From assembly GCA_023374025.1 (NCBI GenBank), contig SIJG01000001.1, forward strand, positions 1,003,500 to 1,067,499: DNA of 64,000 nucleotides, in the 5' to 3' direction. The stretch is from Heterodera schachtii (Eukaryota; Nematoda; Chromadorea; Rhabditida; Heteroderidae). Positions 23,946 to 36,092 of the stretch are shown piece by piece (the stretch's first letter is position 1; the number at the start of each line of letters is the position of its first letter). The notes beneath the pieces are model-generated. The model searched no databases, had not been told where the DNA came from, and saw only the letters and a list, made by a program, of their open reading frames with translations. The position numbers and the translations under genes were made by a program.

Positions 23946-24565
23946 CACATCGATTTGTCGTCAGTTTTTTTTTTTGAATTTTTTAATTATTTTCTTTGTT
24001 TCTTTGCTCTGCCTGTCGTTTTTTATCCCATTAAATGAGAATGACTCATTTCATTTGAAGATGTTGTTGAAGAAATGTGCTGACATTGCTATAGTGAAAC
24101 GTGGGGGGCCCGTCCCAGGATCGCTGTAGTCCAAATATTATCCAGAAATACTTTATTGTTCCATCTCAAACTTGGGTAATTAAACATTTGCTTGTGAAAT
24201 GTGAAATGAATGGAAAATACAATGACGGATCGAAATGGGAAAGGATGGAGAAATGATGAATGAAATGATAAAATGCTCGGGAAATCTCGGGAAGGAATTT
24301 AGCGGAGAAAAGACCAGAGACCAAAGGGGGAGTGATCGGAAATCCACTTTACACCTCCATCCCTTGAGGCGATCGTCCCCGATCGTTTCCAAAATTTCGG
24401 TAATTTCCAAAATATATAATTCATAAAAATTCCCGCGAGATTTCTTGAAGGGAGAAACAGAGAAATGAGAGGGCGATTTAATTAAAAGAAAAATACAAAA
24501 TGAAAAATGAAAAATGAGAGAGACAAATTAATTGGTAAATAAAATGGCAAGAACGAAAAATGAAA
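23946..24565. other. Intergenic, nothing recognised
   Basis: It contains purine-rich sequence (AAAATGAGAG-type) between the CBM-like gene and the helicase remnant. No coding exon or structured repeat is visible. Confidence 0.4.
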
Positions 24566-25328
24566 TCAGGTCCGACATCTTTTTGAAAAGTGTCCGATTT
24601 TGCCGCATCTATAGCAGTTCACATCGGTTCTTCGGTTGCTGTTCGTGTTTGACAGAGCCTGTTGGGCAGCTTCGGCGTATGATGTTCGCGGCAAATGTTG
24701 TGGCGGATACGGCGCCATTCGCGTACTTGGGCCAGGGCGATTCGAAGGTGTTGGCATTGTGTGTGCGGCGATCATGTTGATTGGAGGAGGGCGCACAGAG
24801 GTGTCAATGATCATCATTCCATGTGAGAATGCCGGCGGTTGAGCATGTCCCGAACTGATCGGTGGAAACACATTTGCCTGAGCTGTGAATGGCCTGAAAC
24901 CACCTGTGAAAAATGGGGAAGGGGAAAAATTATTTACAAAATTATTTATTGGTGGATGACACGCCAAACTCTCGTGTCTCAAAGTACTGTCCCTTTCGGC
25001 ATAAAATTCAAATGCCATCGGAACTGTGCCATCCCTTTTTGCAATAAACTTCCCCACCCAGGCCGGAAACGGAGTGGAAATTAGGTTTAAGTACTCCGGG
25101 GTTACCGCAACCGTCATTTTTAAAGTTTCGTCAATAAAACGTCTCCACACGGTTCCTTTGTGCCAAATCAGTGACAAATCTCCGATGATGACCAATCCAA
25201 ATTTGGGACGGGAGAGAGCCACGGTTGTTCTCGCGCAATCCGCCCAGAATTCTTTGCCAGTGTCAGCTTCCGATGATCAGTCCAGCCGCAGAGCGCGTCG
25301 TGATGACAAGGACAAGCTCGGCCTCCTG
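24566..25328 (-). pseudogene. C-terminal fragment of a UPF1-like SF1 helicase with a CCHC zinc knuckle
   Basis: Read on the minus strand, QEAELVLVITTR (about 25293-25328) resembles motif V of UPF1-type superfamily 1 helicases, and TTVALSRPKFGLVIIGD (about 25170-25220) resembles motif VI (family pattern NVALTRAK-GLIIVGN). After a Pro-rich linker the protein ends in CYRCGKIGHFSKRC, a CCHC (C-x2-C-x4-H-x4-C) zinc knuckle, and stops at 24566. Between the two helicase motifs the frame is broken (about 25260-25292), and upstream of 25330 the sequence switches directly into a dispersed AAATATGTA-type repeat. The ATPase half is therefore missing. This is a truncated copy of a gene or of a helicase-bearing repeat. 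A retroelement gag is less likely, because the helicase motif is contiguous with the knuckle. Confidence 0.55.
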
Positions 25329-25800
25329 ACTTGTGTTTGCAAAAAAATTTGGGACTTTTATTTACATATTTCGGGATTTTCTTACATATTTGGTACATAT
25401 TTTGAACTTTTTTCTTATATATTTTAATTTTGAGGATTTTTTAAGAAAATTTTTGGAATCCACAAAAAAACCAAAAATTCGGTAAATTTTGTATACATAT
25501 TTTCATTTTTTTTTTTACATATTTTGAGAATTTTCGAAAATTTATAGTGAAAAAATAATTTTGAAAATGTACCCCTAAAAATACCAACCAACAAGTAATT
25601 TTTAAAATACTAAAAAGTGATTCCGTGGTTGGCCACTTCACAAAAAGTTCAAATATCTGTTTTTTCCTATGATTTTTTTATCATTTTTTAAATTATAATT
25701 ATAATTTAAGTAAAGGATGCTTAAATAAATTAAAATTTTGTTGGATTTCGAAAAAAATAATTGAAATTTTCATTAGCCCGATTAGTTTGAATTTTTTAAA
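25329..25800. repeat. Fragment of an AAATATGTA-type dispersed element
   Basis: TTGTGTTTGCAAAAAAATTT and GGGACTTTTATTTACATATT link this stretch to the elements at 5329-5622 and 57894-58465. Terminal repeats are not intact. It abuts the truncated helicase. Confidence 0.5.
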
Positions 25801-28009
25801 TATTAATGTATTTTCCACGGACGTATTTCACTGTGTGTTTTTAACTGATGTATTTTCACTGCGTATTTTTCACTGATGTATTTTCTATTGACGTATTATC
25901 ACTGACATATTTTTAACTGATGTATTTTCACTGTTTTTTCACTGATATATTTTCTATTGACGTGTTATCACTGACATATTTTTAACTGATCTAGTTTCAC
26001 TGCGTATTTTTCACTGATGTATTTTTATTGACGTATTATCACTGACGTATTTTTAACTGATGTATTTTCACTGTTTTTTCACTGATATATTTTCTATTGA
26101 CGTGTTATCACTGACGTATTTTTAACTGATGTATTTTCACTGAGTTTTTTCACTAATGTGTTTTCATTGACGTATTATCACTGACGTATTTTTAAGGGAT
26201 GTATTTATTTTCCACGGCCGTATTTTCTCTGTGTGTTTTTAACTGATGTATTTTCCACGGACGTATTTTCACTGCGCATTTTTCACTGATGTATTTTCTA
26301 TTGACGTATTATCACTGACGTATTTTAAACTGATGTATTTTTTCACTGCGCATTTTTCACTGATGTGTTTTCTATTGACGTATTATCACTGAGTATTTTT
26401 AACTGATGTATTTTCCACGGACGTATTTTCACTGCGCATTTTTCACTGATGTGTTTTCTATTGACGTATTATCACTGACGTATTTTTAACTGATGTATTT
26501 TCACTGAGTTTTTCACTGATGTTATTCTATTGGCGTATTATCACTGATGTATTTTTATTTCACTGCGTTTTTTCACTTATGTATTTTCACTGCGTATTTT
26601 TCACTGATGTATTTTCCACGGACGTATTTTCACTGCGTCTTTTTCACTGATGTATTTTCCACGGACGTATTTTCACTGTGTGTTTTTAACTGATGTATTT
26701 TTTCACTGCGTATTTTTCACTGATATATTTTCTATTGACGTGTTATCACTGACGTATTTTTAACTGATCTATTTTCACTGCGTATTTTTCACTGATGTAT
26801 TTTTATTGACGTATTATCACTGAAGTATTTTTAACTGATGTATTTTCACTGTTTTTTCACTGATATATTTTCTATTGACGTGTTATCACTGACGTATTTT
26901 TAACTGATGTATTTTCACTGAGTTTTTTCACTAATGTGTTTTCATTGACGTATTACCACTGACGTATTTTTAAGGGATGTATTTATTTTTCACGGCCGTA
27001 TTTTCTCTGTGTGTTTTTAACTGATGTATTTTCCACGGACGTATTTTCACTGCGCATTTTTCACTGATGTGTTTCCTATTGACGTATTATCACTGACGTA
27101 TTTTTAACTGATGTATTTTCACTGAGTTTTTCACTGATGTTATTCTATTGACGTATTATCACTGATCTATTTTTATTTCACTGCGTTTTTTCACTTATAT
27201 ATTTTGACTGCGTATTTTTCACTGATGTATTTTCCACGGACGTATTTTCACTGCGTCTTTTTCACTGATTTATTTTCCACGGACGTATTTTCACTGTGTG
27301 TTTTTAACTGATGTATTTTCATTGCGTATTTTTCACTGATGTATTTTCTATTGACGTGTTATCACTGAAGTATTTTTAACTGATGTATTTTCACTGTTTT
27401 TTCACTGATATATTTTCTATTGACGTGTTATCACTGACGTATTTTTAATTGATCTATTTTCACTGCGTATTTTTCACTGATGTATTTTTTATTGACGTAT
27501 TATCACTGAAGTATTTTTAACTGATGTATTTTCACTGTTTTTTCACTGATATATTTTCTATTGACGTGTCATCACTGACGTATTTTTAACTGATCTATTT
27601 TCACTGCGTATTTTTCACTGATGTATTTTCTATTGACGTATTTTCACTGACATATTTTTAACTGATCTAGTTTCACTGCGTATTTTTCACTGATGTATTT
27701 TTTATTGACGTATTATCACTGACGTATTTTTAACTGATTTATTTTCACTGTTTTTTCACTGATATATTTTCTACTGACGTGTTATCACTGACGTATTTTT
27801 AACTGATGTATTTTCACTGAGTTTTTTCATTGATATATTTTCTATTGACGTGTTATCACTGAAGTATTTTTAACTGATGTATTTTCACTGTTTTTTCACT
27901 GATATATTTTCTATTGACGTGTTATCACTGACGTATTTTTAACTGATCTATTTTCACTGCGTATTTTTTACTGATGTATTTTCCATTGACGTATTTTCCT
28001 ATAAACTCA
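25801..28009. repeat. 2.2-kb satellite of ~16-bp units in a higher-order pattern
   Basis: The whole stretch is built of short units sharing TGAYGTATTWT, such as CACTGATGTATTTTC, TATTGACGTATTATC and CACTGACGTATTTTTAA. The units recur in a roughly fixed order, giving higher-order blocks of about 65-90 bases, with occasional CCACGGACG variants. It contains no genes. Possible roles include local heterochromatin, or none at all; nothing in the sequence decides this. Confidence 0.9.
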
Positions 28010-29685
28010 TTGGAATTTTATTTATTTTTTAAATTATGATTTAATCAGGATGCGGAGCGCTACTTTTTTGATGAAGCTTGAGTAAGTCCACTTGACCAGT
28101 GGTGTACATACACTCCGCCGGGTTCAATCAAAATATTTCAAGTTACATTCCATTGGTTGGGAGCTGATTTGATAAATTAGGCGGAATTGAAAGACAAAAT
28201 TAAAATGGGGAAAAACCAAAGCACAAAAGGAAAAAAACAAACAAACATTTTAACGAAATGTCATAAATTTTACCAAACTTCAAAAAGAATTGGATAGAAA
28301 TGGAAAATTGAAGCGAAAATGCCAAAGAATCAAAGGCTAAATTGGAATTTGAATATACTGAAACAATTTGGCACTTTCAATTCAATTTGTCGCCATTTTC
28401 CTAATAGATTGATTGTCCATAAAGTCCGGGCTTTTTAATTAATCATTTTCCTATTTTATATCCTTATTTCAGCGTTATTATCCATTTTCGTCTATATTAT
28501 AATCCATCTTTTGGATTTTTTGTCCATATCAATTCGCTATCTAATTATTAAATGGAAATTTGACGCGTTGAATCTATTCACTGAAGAGCAAAAAAAGCAA
28601 TGCAAATCAAATCAAATTTAATTTTTTATTTTATAAAAATAATTCGGCTTTTAGTTGAATTTTAATAGAAATTTATTACCTCAGATTAATGCCAAAGTTG
28701 AAACTTATGCCAAGGGTTTTTTGTTTTGGGTTTTGGATCAAATACTTTTGAAAACAATTTTTATGATTTTATGTGGGTTCGTCAGAATAAATATGCACAA
28801 TGCTTGGCAAACAAATTTTTTTTTTGTTTGGAAAAATCAGCTGAGTTATGAGCATTTGGCCGTAGAGAGATAATAAGCAGAGACTCCGTTTAATTCGTCC
28901 GTCATAGGTCGTTTCAAATAAGTTAGTACCAGTAATTGCTTTAAAATATAGGATATTCCAAAAAATTATTTGTTATTATGGTAAATAAATGAGAAGCATA
29001 ATGGATTTGTCTGTATTCGTACTGTCGGGGTCAACCGTTGGGTCTGTGGCTAATTGCTAATTGATCTGGCCATATAACTTTTTCCATTACGGCTAATTTA
29101 CAAAACTTGGTATATTATTTTAATTCTCTAAGTTTTTAGAAGCTAGTTTAAGCTACTGCTAAGCATTGCGATTACTGTGAGAAACGTTATAACTTTATCC
29201 CTTTTAAACAGTAAGGAATTTGTGAAATTTTCTTAAAACTTCTTTCAGTCAGATGAATAGACATTAAGACTATTTTCAATTTTTTATTTACACTTCAGAA
29301 AAGAAACATTTACAGTATAAAGATAAAAATAAAAGGGTAAGAAAAAACCAAAGGAAAAGAAAATAGGAAATAATTAGAAAAGCTATTAAAAAAAAATTTT
29401 TGGAAAATGAACGATTTTTTCATGAAAATGGTGACGAAATGAAAGTGATTAATCTAATTTCCCTCATCATTTGCTGCACTTTTCTTTGCTTTTTCCAATT
29501 TCGTCTTTTCTTTTTTGGCATTTTATTTTGCATTTTCACCTATTTTTTTATTTTTAAATTGCGCGATTGATTCAATATTAAATGTAATTCTGAGCAGAAA
29601 CCTATACTACAATAGCCTTTAAGAAAACAGTTATAATTTTAATAAATTTAAATAAATATATCCACAAATATACTACAGGAAATAT
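28010..29685. other. Intergenic, nothing recognised
   Basis: It is AT-rich sequence between the satellite and the 3' end of the minus-strand receptor. I see no exon with good splice signals and no RNA gene. Confidence 0.45.
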
Positions 29686-30286
29686 CTAATGGTGAGTCCA
29701 GTTGTTATATCTTGTCACGACATTTAATTGAATTGCATTTGTGTGTTGTTGGTGTTGCGTGCCGATGGACTTTTTGATGCCAATGCTCTCCAAAAAAGCA
29801 TTAATTTCCTTGCGGCATAAATGACTAAAAAAAGTAAACATTTTTATGTGTGAATAATAAAACAAAATTTAATTTATGAAGATAATTTTGAAAATTTTCA
29901 TAATTAAATTTAATTGTTAATTAAATTATAAATTTATAGTTGTTTTTTTACCTAAAATAATAAAGTGTCGGTCCATTTGCCGACGCCGTAATGCATGATG
30001 AAATGGTTGCGAACCCGGCACTAATATAAGTGGTGGTAATCGGCGAATATTGAGCAAATTTTAAAAATTGGCCAAGATAAATTGACGGGATCCATCCAAT
30101 TGATTCCAAAAAGACGAGAAAAAGCAATGAGCGGAAAATGCTTTTCGAGAAATTCTGATTTTCTGAAAAATATGATAAAAATACATAAAGCAAATTTTTA
30201 GACGATCTCTTGAAAATAAATTGATAATATGGAAAGAGAGCAGAATTAGATTTAAATTAAAATAAAAAATCTCTTAATATATAAAA

Positions 30287-30306
30287 TAATGGGGGGGGGG
30301 GGGGGG
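30287..30306. repeat. G tract of ~16 bases
   Basis: An uninterrupted G run lies just 5' (minus sense) of receptor exon 5, inside the long intron. It stands out against the AT-rich surroundings and could form a G-quadruplex. Confidence 0.7.
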
Positions 30307-31264
30307 AATTATATAAAAGTGAAAAAAAGCAAAGAACTACCAAACGGATCGGCGCGCGGCCGGTACCATTCGAAAGCTGCGAGTTTTTAGGAACTTTTGA
30401 ACCTTGCAGAAAAATTGGCGACAAGCACAAATTTTCGAGAAAAACAGGGTTAAAGAAAAAAATCCCGGCTTTTTACAATTGGCCAAAAATGGATTGTAAA
30501 ACGTGGGTTTGACTCTTATTTCTCGGGATCCGTAAGAGCTACGCTTTTGCGGTAAGCAAATAATTTGTAGAGCTCGTCGAGACGAAGCGTGAAAAAAAAA
30601 TTTCTTAATTTTACGACAAATACGAACAAAGTTATACCCCGGCAAAGTCGAAAAAAGTCGAATTTTTTTGTATTTTCGTCTTCCGGTTTTCCATCCGGTT
30701 ACAATTGTAAATTCATCCGGAATGTCCGGAATTTCACGGAAATTCACGGCTTTTGACGCTTTTTTGCACTTTTTTCGCGCTTTAAGCCTATTATCCTACC
30801 TTAGCAATTGAGGCGCGTCAGTTCGGCGAAAGGTTTTAGATACTACAAGAAAAGGGCTATCTTTTGAAAAAAAAATGTTTTTTCTAAGCCTCGGCGTGTG
30901 CGAGTTTTAGCGTTTTTAAGCTACTGCATTTTTTTCCGGAAAAGCACATATCCGAGAATAGCTCGGCACTCAAAATGTCTACAGTGACGTAATTAGTACC
31001 ATTTTGTAGATCTCAATGAGGCGGATTTAAAAAAAAAAATTCGTTAAAAATAAATAAGTTTAAACTATAGTTTTAACACTTAGAAAGTGCAAAAAATCTC
31101 AAAATTTTTCGCTCCCGGAATTTCCGGAATTTCACGGATTTTGACGTTTTTCACGTGTTTTAAACCGGTTTAGGTGTGTTTTCGGTGCGTTTTCTTGTAA
31201 CCGGTACCGGTTTAAACCGGTTTTCAGCCAATTTTGTTGTGTTTTAGGTTTAAACTTTGTAATA

Positions 31265-31500
31265 ATGGTTTAAATTGACTGTATTTTTTTGTGTTTTCGC
31301 ATGTTTGCTTTACGTGTATTTTCAACACAATTACGTGTATTTTCGGCGCGTTTGCATGCATTTTCAATAGTTTACGTGTGTTTTCAACACTTTACGTGTG
31401 TTTCGGTATGTTAACATGTGTTTTTGAGCATTTTACAATTTATGCATTGTGTTTTACTTGCGTTTTCGCATGTAATTTTTGCAATTTATGCACAACAATT
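31265..31500. repeat. Degenerate minisatellite, TTTACGTGTATTTTCAACAC-like units
   Basis: About eight to nine imperfect ~22-base units with the words ACGTGT and TTTTCAACA or TTTTCGGC follow one another. The array lies immediately before the pentanucleotide array. Confidence 0.55.
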
Positions 31501-31842
31501 AAAATAAAATAAAATAAAATAAAGTAAAATAAAATAAAATAAAATAAAATAAAATAAAGTAAAATAAAATAAAATAAAATAAAATAAAATAAAATAAAAT
31601 AAAATAAAGTAAAATAAAATAAAATAAAATAAAATAAAATAAAATAAAGTAAAATAAAATAAAATAAAATAAAATAAAATAAAACAAAATAAAATTAAAT
31701 AAAATTAAATAAAATTAAATAAAATAAAAAATTAAATAAAATAAAATAAAATAAAAAAATGAAATAAAATAAAATAAAATAAAATAAAATAAAAAAGAAT
31801 AAAATAAAATAAAATAAAACCAAATAAAATAAAATAAATTAA
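31498..31842. repeat. Pentanucleotide (TAAAA)n microsatellite, ~345 bp
   Basis: Almost uninterrupted TAAAA repeats with periodic TAAAG and a few TTAAA variants. It directly abuts the GC-rich island, in the long intron of the minus-strand receptor. Confidence 0.95.
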
Positions 31843-33990
31843 AGCGGGGAGAGGGGTGGGCGGGGGTGGGGGTGGTTGGGGTGGCGCGAAGCGCCCTCCG
31901 TAAAGGGGGCGGGGTAGGGGTTAGGGAGTTCCCAAAAAACCCATTATGAACAAATCCTTTTTTTGTAAAATTGCCACCCACTTTTCTGTAGTTATTCCTG
32001 CACGACAAGGGGCAGGCGCGAAGCGCCTGCCCTTCGAGGTGCGCGAGTGAGGAGCGGAGCGAAGCGAAGCGACGAGCGAGTGTACCGAGCCAATACCAAC
32101 CGAGCCTCCGCCCGGTGGCCACGCATATGCCATTGCGAAGCGCCCCGGAAAATCGAATGGGCGTCGCACCCGAGGGGGGGGGGACGGGGCGTAGCGGGGG
32201 GGTTGGCGGGGGGGGGGCGGCAGCCCCCCCCCCCCAGAAAAACACTCAAATATAAAAAATAATATATAAAATTCTTTTTGCTGCACGACAAGGGGCGGGC
32301 GCGAAGCGCCTGCCCTCCGAGGTGCGCGAGTGAGGAGCGGAGCGAAGCGCAGCGACGAGCGAGTGTACCGAGTCAATATGAACCTGATAAATTCTTTTCG
32401 ATGCCACCTGGGGGGGCGGGGGGGCGTAGCGGGGGGGGGGGGGGTTGGGGGGGCGGCAGCCCCCCCCCCCCAGGAAAACTCAAATTTAAAAAATTTTCCC
32501 TTTCCTTTTCCCTTCTTTTTCCACTTTCCCCTTTCCCTTTCTCCGTTCTTATGTCTCAGTTAAGGGGCGGGCGCGAAGCGCCTGCCCTTCGAGGTGCGCG
32601 AGCGAGGAGCGGAGCGAAGCGGAGCGACGAGCGAGTGTACCGAGTCAATACGATCCGGGCCTCTTGCCCGGTAGCCACGCATTTGCCACATTACGTGTTA
32701 TTTGCTGCACGACAAGGGGCGGGCGCGAAGCGCCCGCCCTCCGAGGTGCGCGAGCGAGGAGCGGAGCGAAGCGGAGCGACAAGCGAGTGTACCGAGTCAA
32801 TACGATCCGGCCTCTTGCCCGGTAGCCACGCATTTGCCACATTACGTGTTATTTGCTGCACGACAAGTGGCGGGCGCGAAGCGCCCGCCCTCCGAGGTGC
32901 GCGAGCGAGGAGCGGAGCGAAGCGAAGCGACGATCGAGTGTACCGAGTCAATACGAACCGGGCCTTTCGCCCCGTAGCCACGCATTTGCCACATTACGTG
33001 TTATTGCGCGAAGCGCCTGCCCTTCGAGGTGCGCGAGCGAGGAGCGGATCGAAGCGGAGCGACGAGCGAGTTGTACCGAGTCAATACGATCCGGCCTCTT
33101 GCCCGGTAGCCACGCATTTGCCACATTACGTGTTATTTGCTGCACGACAAGTGGCGGGCGCGAAGCGCCCGCCCTCCGAGGTGCGCGAGCGAGGAGCGGA
33201 GCGAAGCGAAGCGACGATCGAGTGTACCGAGTCAATACGAACCTGGTCAATTCTTTTCGATGCCACGCAGGGGTGGGGGGGCGGGGGGGCGTAGCGGGGG
33301 GGGGGCGGGGGGGTTGGGGGGGGGGGGCGGCAGCCCCCCCCCCCAGGAAAACACTCATATTTAAAAAATAATAATTAAAAAAATTTAATAAAATTTCCTT
33401 TCGCTAAAATTTAGTTATAGAATACAAAAAAATTTTAAAATACGCTCTCGCGAAACCTACGGATACTGTAACAAATTACCAAAAATTTAATATAATTTCA
33501 TTTTGTTAAAATTTAACTAAAAAATTCAAATCTTCTAAAAAGGTGCCCTCGCGAAGCATACCGGTAAACTGCGCGCTGGTGCAATGCATGTGCTTTCGCA
33601 AAGCCCACGGTTCCGGCTACTCCTTTTTTGTTGATTGCAACCCATTTTCCGTAGTTTTGCTGCACGACAAGGGGCGGGCGCGAAGCGCCTGCCCTTCGAG
33701 GTGCGCGAGCGAGGAGCGGAGCGAAGCGAAGCGACGAGCGAGTGTACCGAGTCAATACGAACCTGGTCAATTGTTTTGGATGTCACGTAAGGAGGGGGGG
33801 GGGGGGGGGGGGTGAACGGCTAGGCTCGGCTGTTCACCGGTAGCTGCTGCTGCACGAACAACCAGCCACGCATCTTTCGTGAGCTGCTACTGCACTAACA
33901 ACCGCGACGGTGCACACCTCACACTTCTACACCTCGAAGGGATAGGCTCGGCTTTCTATAAAGCGCAGCCATCTACCGGGACGCCTAGTT
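31843..33990. repeat. GC-rich tandem repeat island (~150-bp units plus G-rich blocks)
   Basis: Units begin with TGCACGACAAGGGGC and GGGCGCGAAGCGCC, continue through GGAGCGGAGCGAAGCG and end with TGTACCGAGTCAATACGA and CACGCATTTGCCACATTACG. Copies start near 31998, 32279, 32705, 32857, 33141 and 33658, with partial ones near 32565 and 33004. Three G-rich blocks (near 32160-32235, 32405-32475, 33265-33345), each ending CGGCAG plus a C run and AAAACACTCA, are interspersed. Long frames rich in Arg, Ala and Gly on both strands are artefacts of this composition. The island lies inside a receptor intron in a genome that is otherwise AT-rich, so recent insertion or array growth is likely. Confidence 0.9.
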
Positions 33991-34465
33991 TATTATATAC
34001 AAAAGACATTTTTTAGTTTTACCATTTTTGAATTTTAAAACCAGAACAATTGCAATGTAGATGATGACCATTAGAAAGTGCATAATCATTGATCGATTAA
34101 ACGAAATTGTGTAGAAGAGTCCCTTCCCACTGATGTCAGAAGATGTGCACATAACCATGCTTTTGATTTAAAAAAGATTATTATTTAAATTAAAATTATT
34201 TAATTGTTCGCTCAAAAATTATATATTCTGGCTTTTTGTCACCCCCCTAAAATTTTTTGAAAAATAATATTTTCTAGTGTAATTTTATGCGTTGAACACG
34301 AATACGATTTTGCGAAACAAAAACAAAAATTTAAAAAATTGTGTAAAACGCCTTTTCTAGGGGTTTTCGAGGTCCCGAATCTGACATCCATTTCTATTAA
34401 TTCCGAAATCCTGGCCCAATTCGAAAAAAACTTGAAAATTCTAATTTATATTTCACTATTGCTCA

Positions 34466-35100
34466 CAGCGGCCCAATTTTGGGCTCCAAGTACAAGTATG
34501 CTGGATTTTTCGTCTTAGTGGTCTGTGAGTTAGTCAACAAAAAGGGGTCTCAGGTTCAAGACCTCCTTATGTTGTGTGTTAATTTCAATTTCTTCTTTTA
34601 AAGAAGAAGGCAGAATTATTTTTTCATTAATAAAAGTTTTCATGTCAATAAAAAATCATATTCAAAAAGCGTTGGTTACGTACATCATCGACAATTTTAT
34701 GAAATTTTTTTAGCTTATAACTTGGTGGATACTAGAGCAAATAAAACCATTTTATGCTCATTTTGAAGGGAAAATTCTGGAGAATATTGTAAATTTTATT
34801 TGGTTTGGCCTTAATTGTGGACTTGGCTAAAAAAGAATTAAAATTATTGATTTTGTTGTCCTTGAAAAAAATTTTTTCCTGTTGACCAATTTTCTTGAAA
34901 TTTTGCATAGGCCCATATTTTGACCTCCTCTATCGAATCACAGTTTATTTTTTAGCTGTCTAGTTTTTAACTCGAGATCGGCTCTTCCATTTTTACAAGG
35001 GAAAATCCCAAGAAAATTTAAAGTTTGCAAAGTTTTGGCGTTCTGATTACTAAATAAAAAATAAGCATAATTGTACTGGGAGCCCAAAATTGGGCCGCTG
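34466..35100. mobile_element. hAT-like MITE with CAGCGGCCCAATTTTGGG ends
   Basis: CAGCGGCCCAATTTTGGGCT at 34466 and AGCCCAAAATTGGGCCGCTG ending at 35100 are an almost perfect terminal inverted repeat (~30 bp). The flanks ATTGCTCA and TGTGCTCA agree at 6 of 8, a decayed 8-bp duplication. It is inserted in receptor intron 3 (34160-35168). It is non-coding. Confidence 0.75.
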
Positions 35101-36092
35101 TGTGCTCAAACATGATTAAAGTGCAAAAATGGAAAATTGTTTATCTTTAAATTTAAATTTTCTTTTACGTGTTTATGTCGTGATAAGCAGAAAAGCATAG
35201 CCAGATCAATAACAAATTTGATGCAACCACACACAAAGAAACAAAGCATGAAATTTCTTTGATCCGTTATTCATACTCCTAAATAAAAATATAAAAAATA
35301 ATAATTAAATTATTTTCCCACCAAATTGGCAATACAACATTTGCGAGACGTTCAAGCCCAATTTGGAACATCAAGCAAAACGACATCAGCACGCTGAAGA
35401 TTGGCACTGCTTGGAAGTAAAAACAGGTCGAATTTGGCACAAAATTTATGCCAAAAACAGCGATCAGCAAAGTGATCAGAGAGTTCAGCTGAAACAGTGC
35501 CAAAAACATGGAATCCAAAGCAAGCAGTACATTACAAGATTTGTGAAGCTTTCTGAAATTTGTAAGGAATGAAATACTATTGTCTTAATTAATGAAATTT
35601 CTAATGATTTGATTTTTGTATCAACTTTCGGGGTCTAACATTTCTACTTATGGACTTTGCCGTTGCTCATTTACATGCCAATGTTATCCGTTTATGTTCA
35701 GCTAAAGCGAATAATTGCCATTTAAATTCCACAATTATCATCCATTAACCGATTACCACAATCAGCATATTAATTGGAAGCTTTTTTGATAGGATTTCCA
35801 GGGATGATTGATGAAGTTTAGAAACCAAAAAATTTTGTCGGAAATCTGTTTTCCGCGTCATCCCTGCTGCTGTTTTCGCTACCAGTTCTGCTACTGTACG
35901 CGTTTACTTCGATTTTACTGTAGCGGCAACCAAAATGGCATTGAACAGAATGCCAACCAATGAAAGTGCACACTTTCCGCCCATAATCAGCCACATGGCC
36001 AATGTGTGTTGGTCCCCATTTTGATGGAACAGTTCAATATAAGTTAATTGCTGTTGCATTGGCGATTCGGTTGCATTTAATGACATCATCAT

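Larger units (their letters stand above)
29686..36092 (-). pseudogene. Second Srsx-like chemoreceptor with repeat-filled introns and one frameshift
   Basis: Six minus-strand exons: 35908-36092, 35322-35552, 35169-35278, 34023-34159, 29952-30162, 29686-29824. All phases agree and the product would be ~336 aa. Exon 1 gives TM1 (GGKCALSLVGILFNAILVAA); exon 2 gives KSCNVLLALDSM, TM2, a conserved Cys and TM3 ending IGLERLANVVLPIW; exon 3 TM4; exon 4 VMCTSSDISGKGLFYT and TM5; exon 5 TM6 and TM7 with SANGPTLYYF; exon 6 a cytoplasmic tail. GLERL...P is the Srsx TM3 signature. In exon 3 a GT dinucleotide repeat at 35228-35235 (minus strand) carries one extra GT unit and shifts the frame inside TM4; without it the exon length matches both splice phases. 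Intron 4 is 3.9 kb and holds the pentamer array and GC island. Confidence 0.7.

Noticed and set aside
24566..25222. Retrotransposon gag based on the CCHC zinc knuckle
   Set aside because: The same frame contains a helicase motif VI upstream of the knuckle and no protease, reverse transcriptase or LTR is nearby.
25801..28009. CRISPR array
   Set aside because: The repeats are continuous without unique spacers, vary in sequence and lie in nematode DNA; this is a satellite.
28655..28873. 72-codon plus-strand frame with a hydrophobic centre
   Set aside because: Starts from a non-ATG position, overlaps words of a dispersed repeat (GAGTTATGAGCATTTGG) and has no splice partner.
31499..33770. Long open frames of Phe/Tyr/Ile repeats and Arg/Ala/Gly-rich frames on both strands
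   Set aside because: They are translations of the (TAAAA)n microsatellite and of the GC-rich tandem units; reading frames persist in several phases at once and have no splice or start context.
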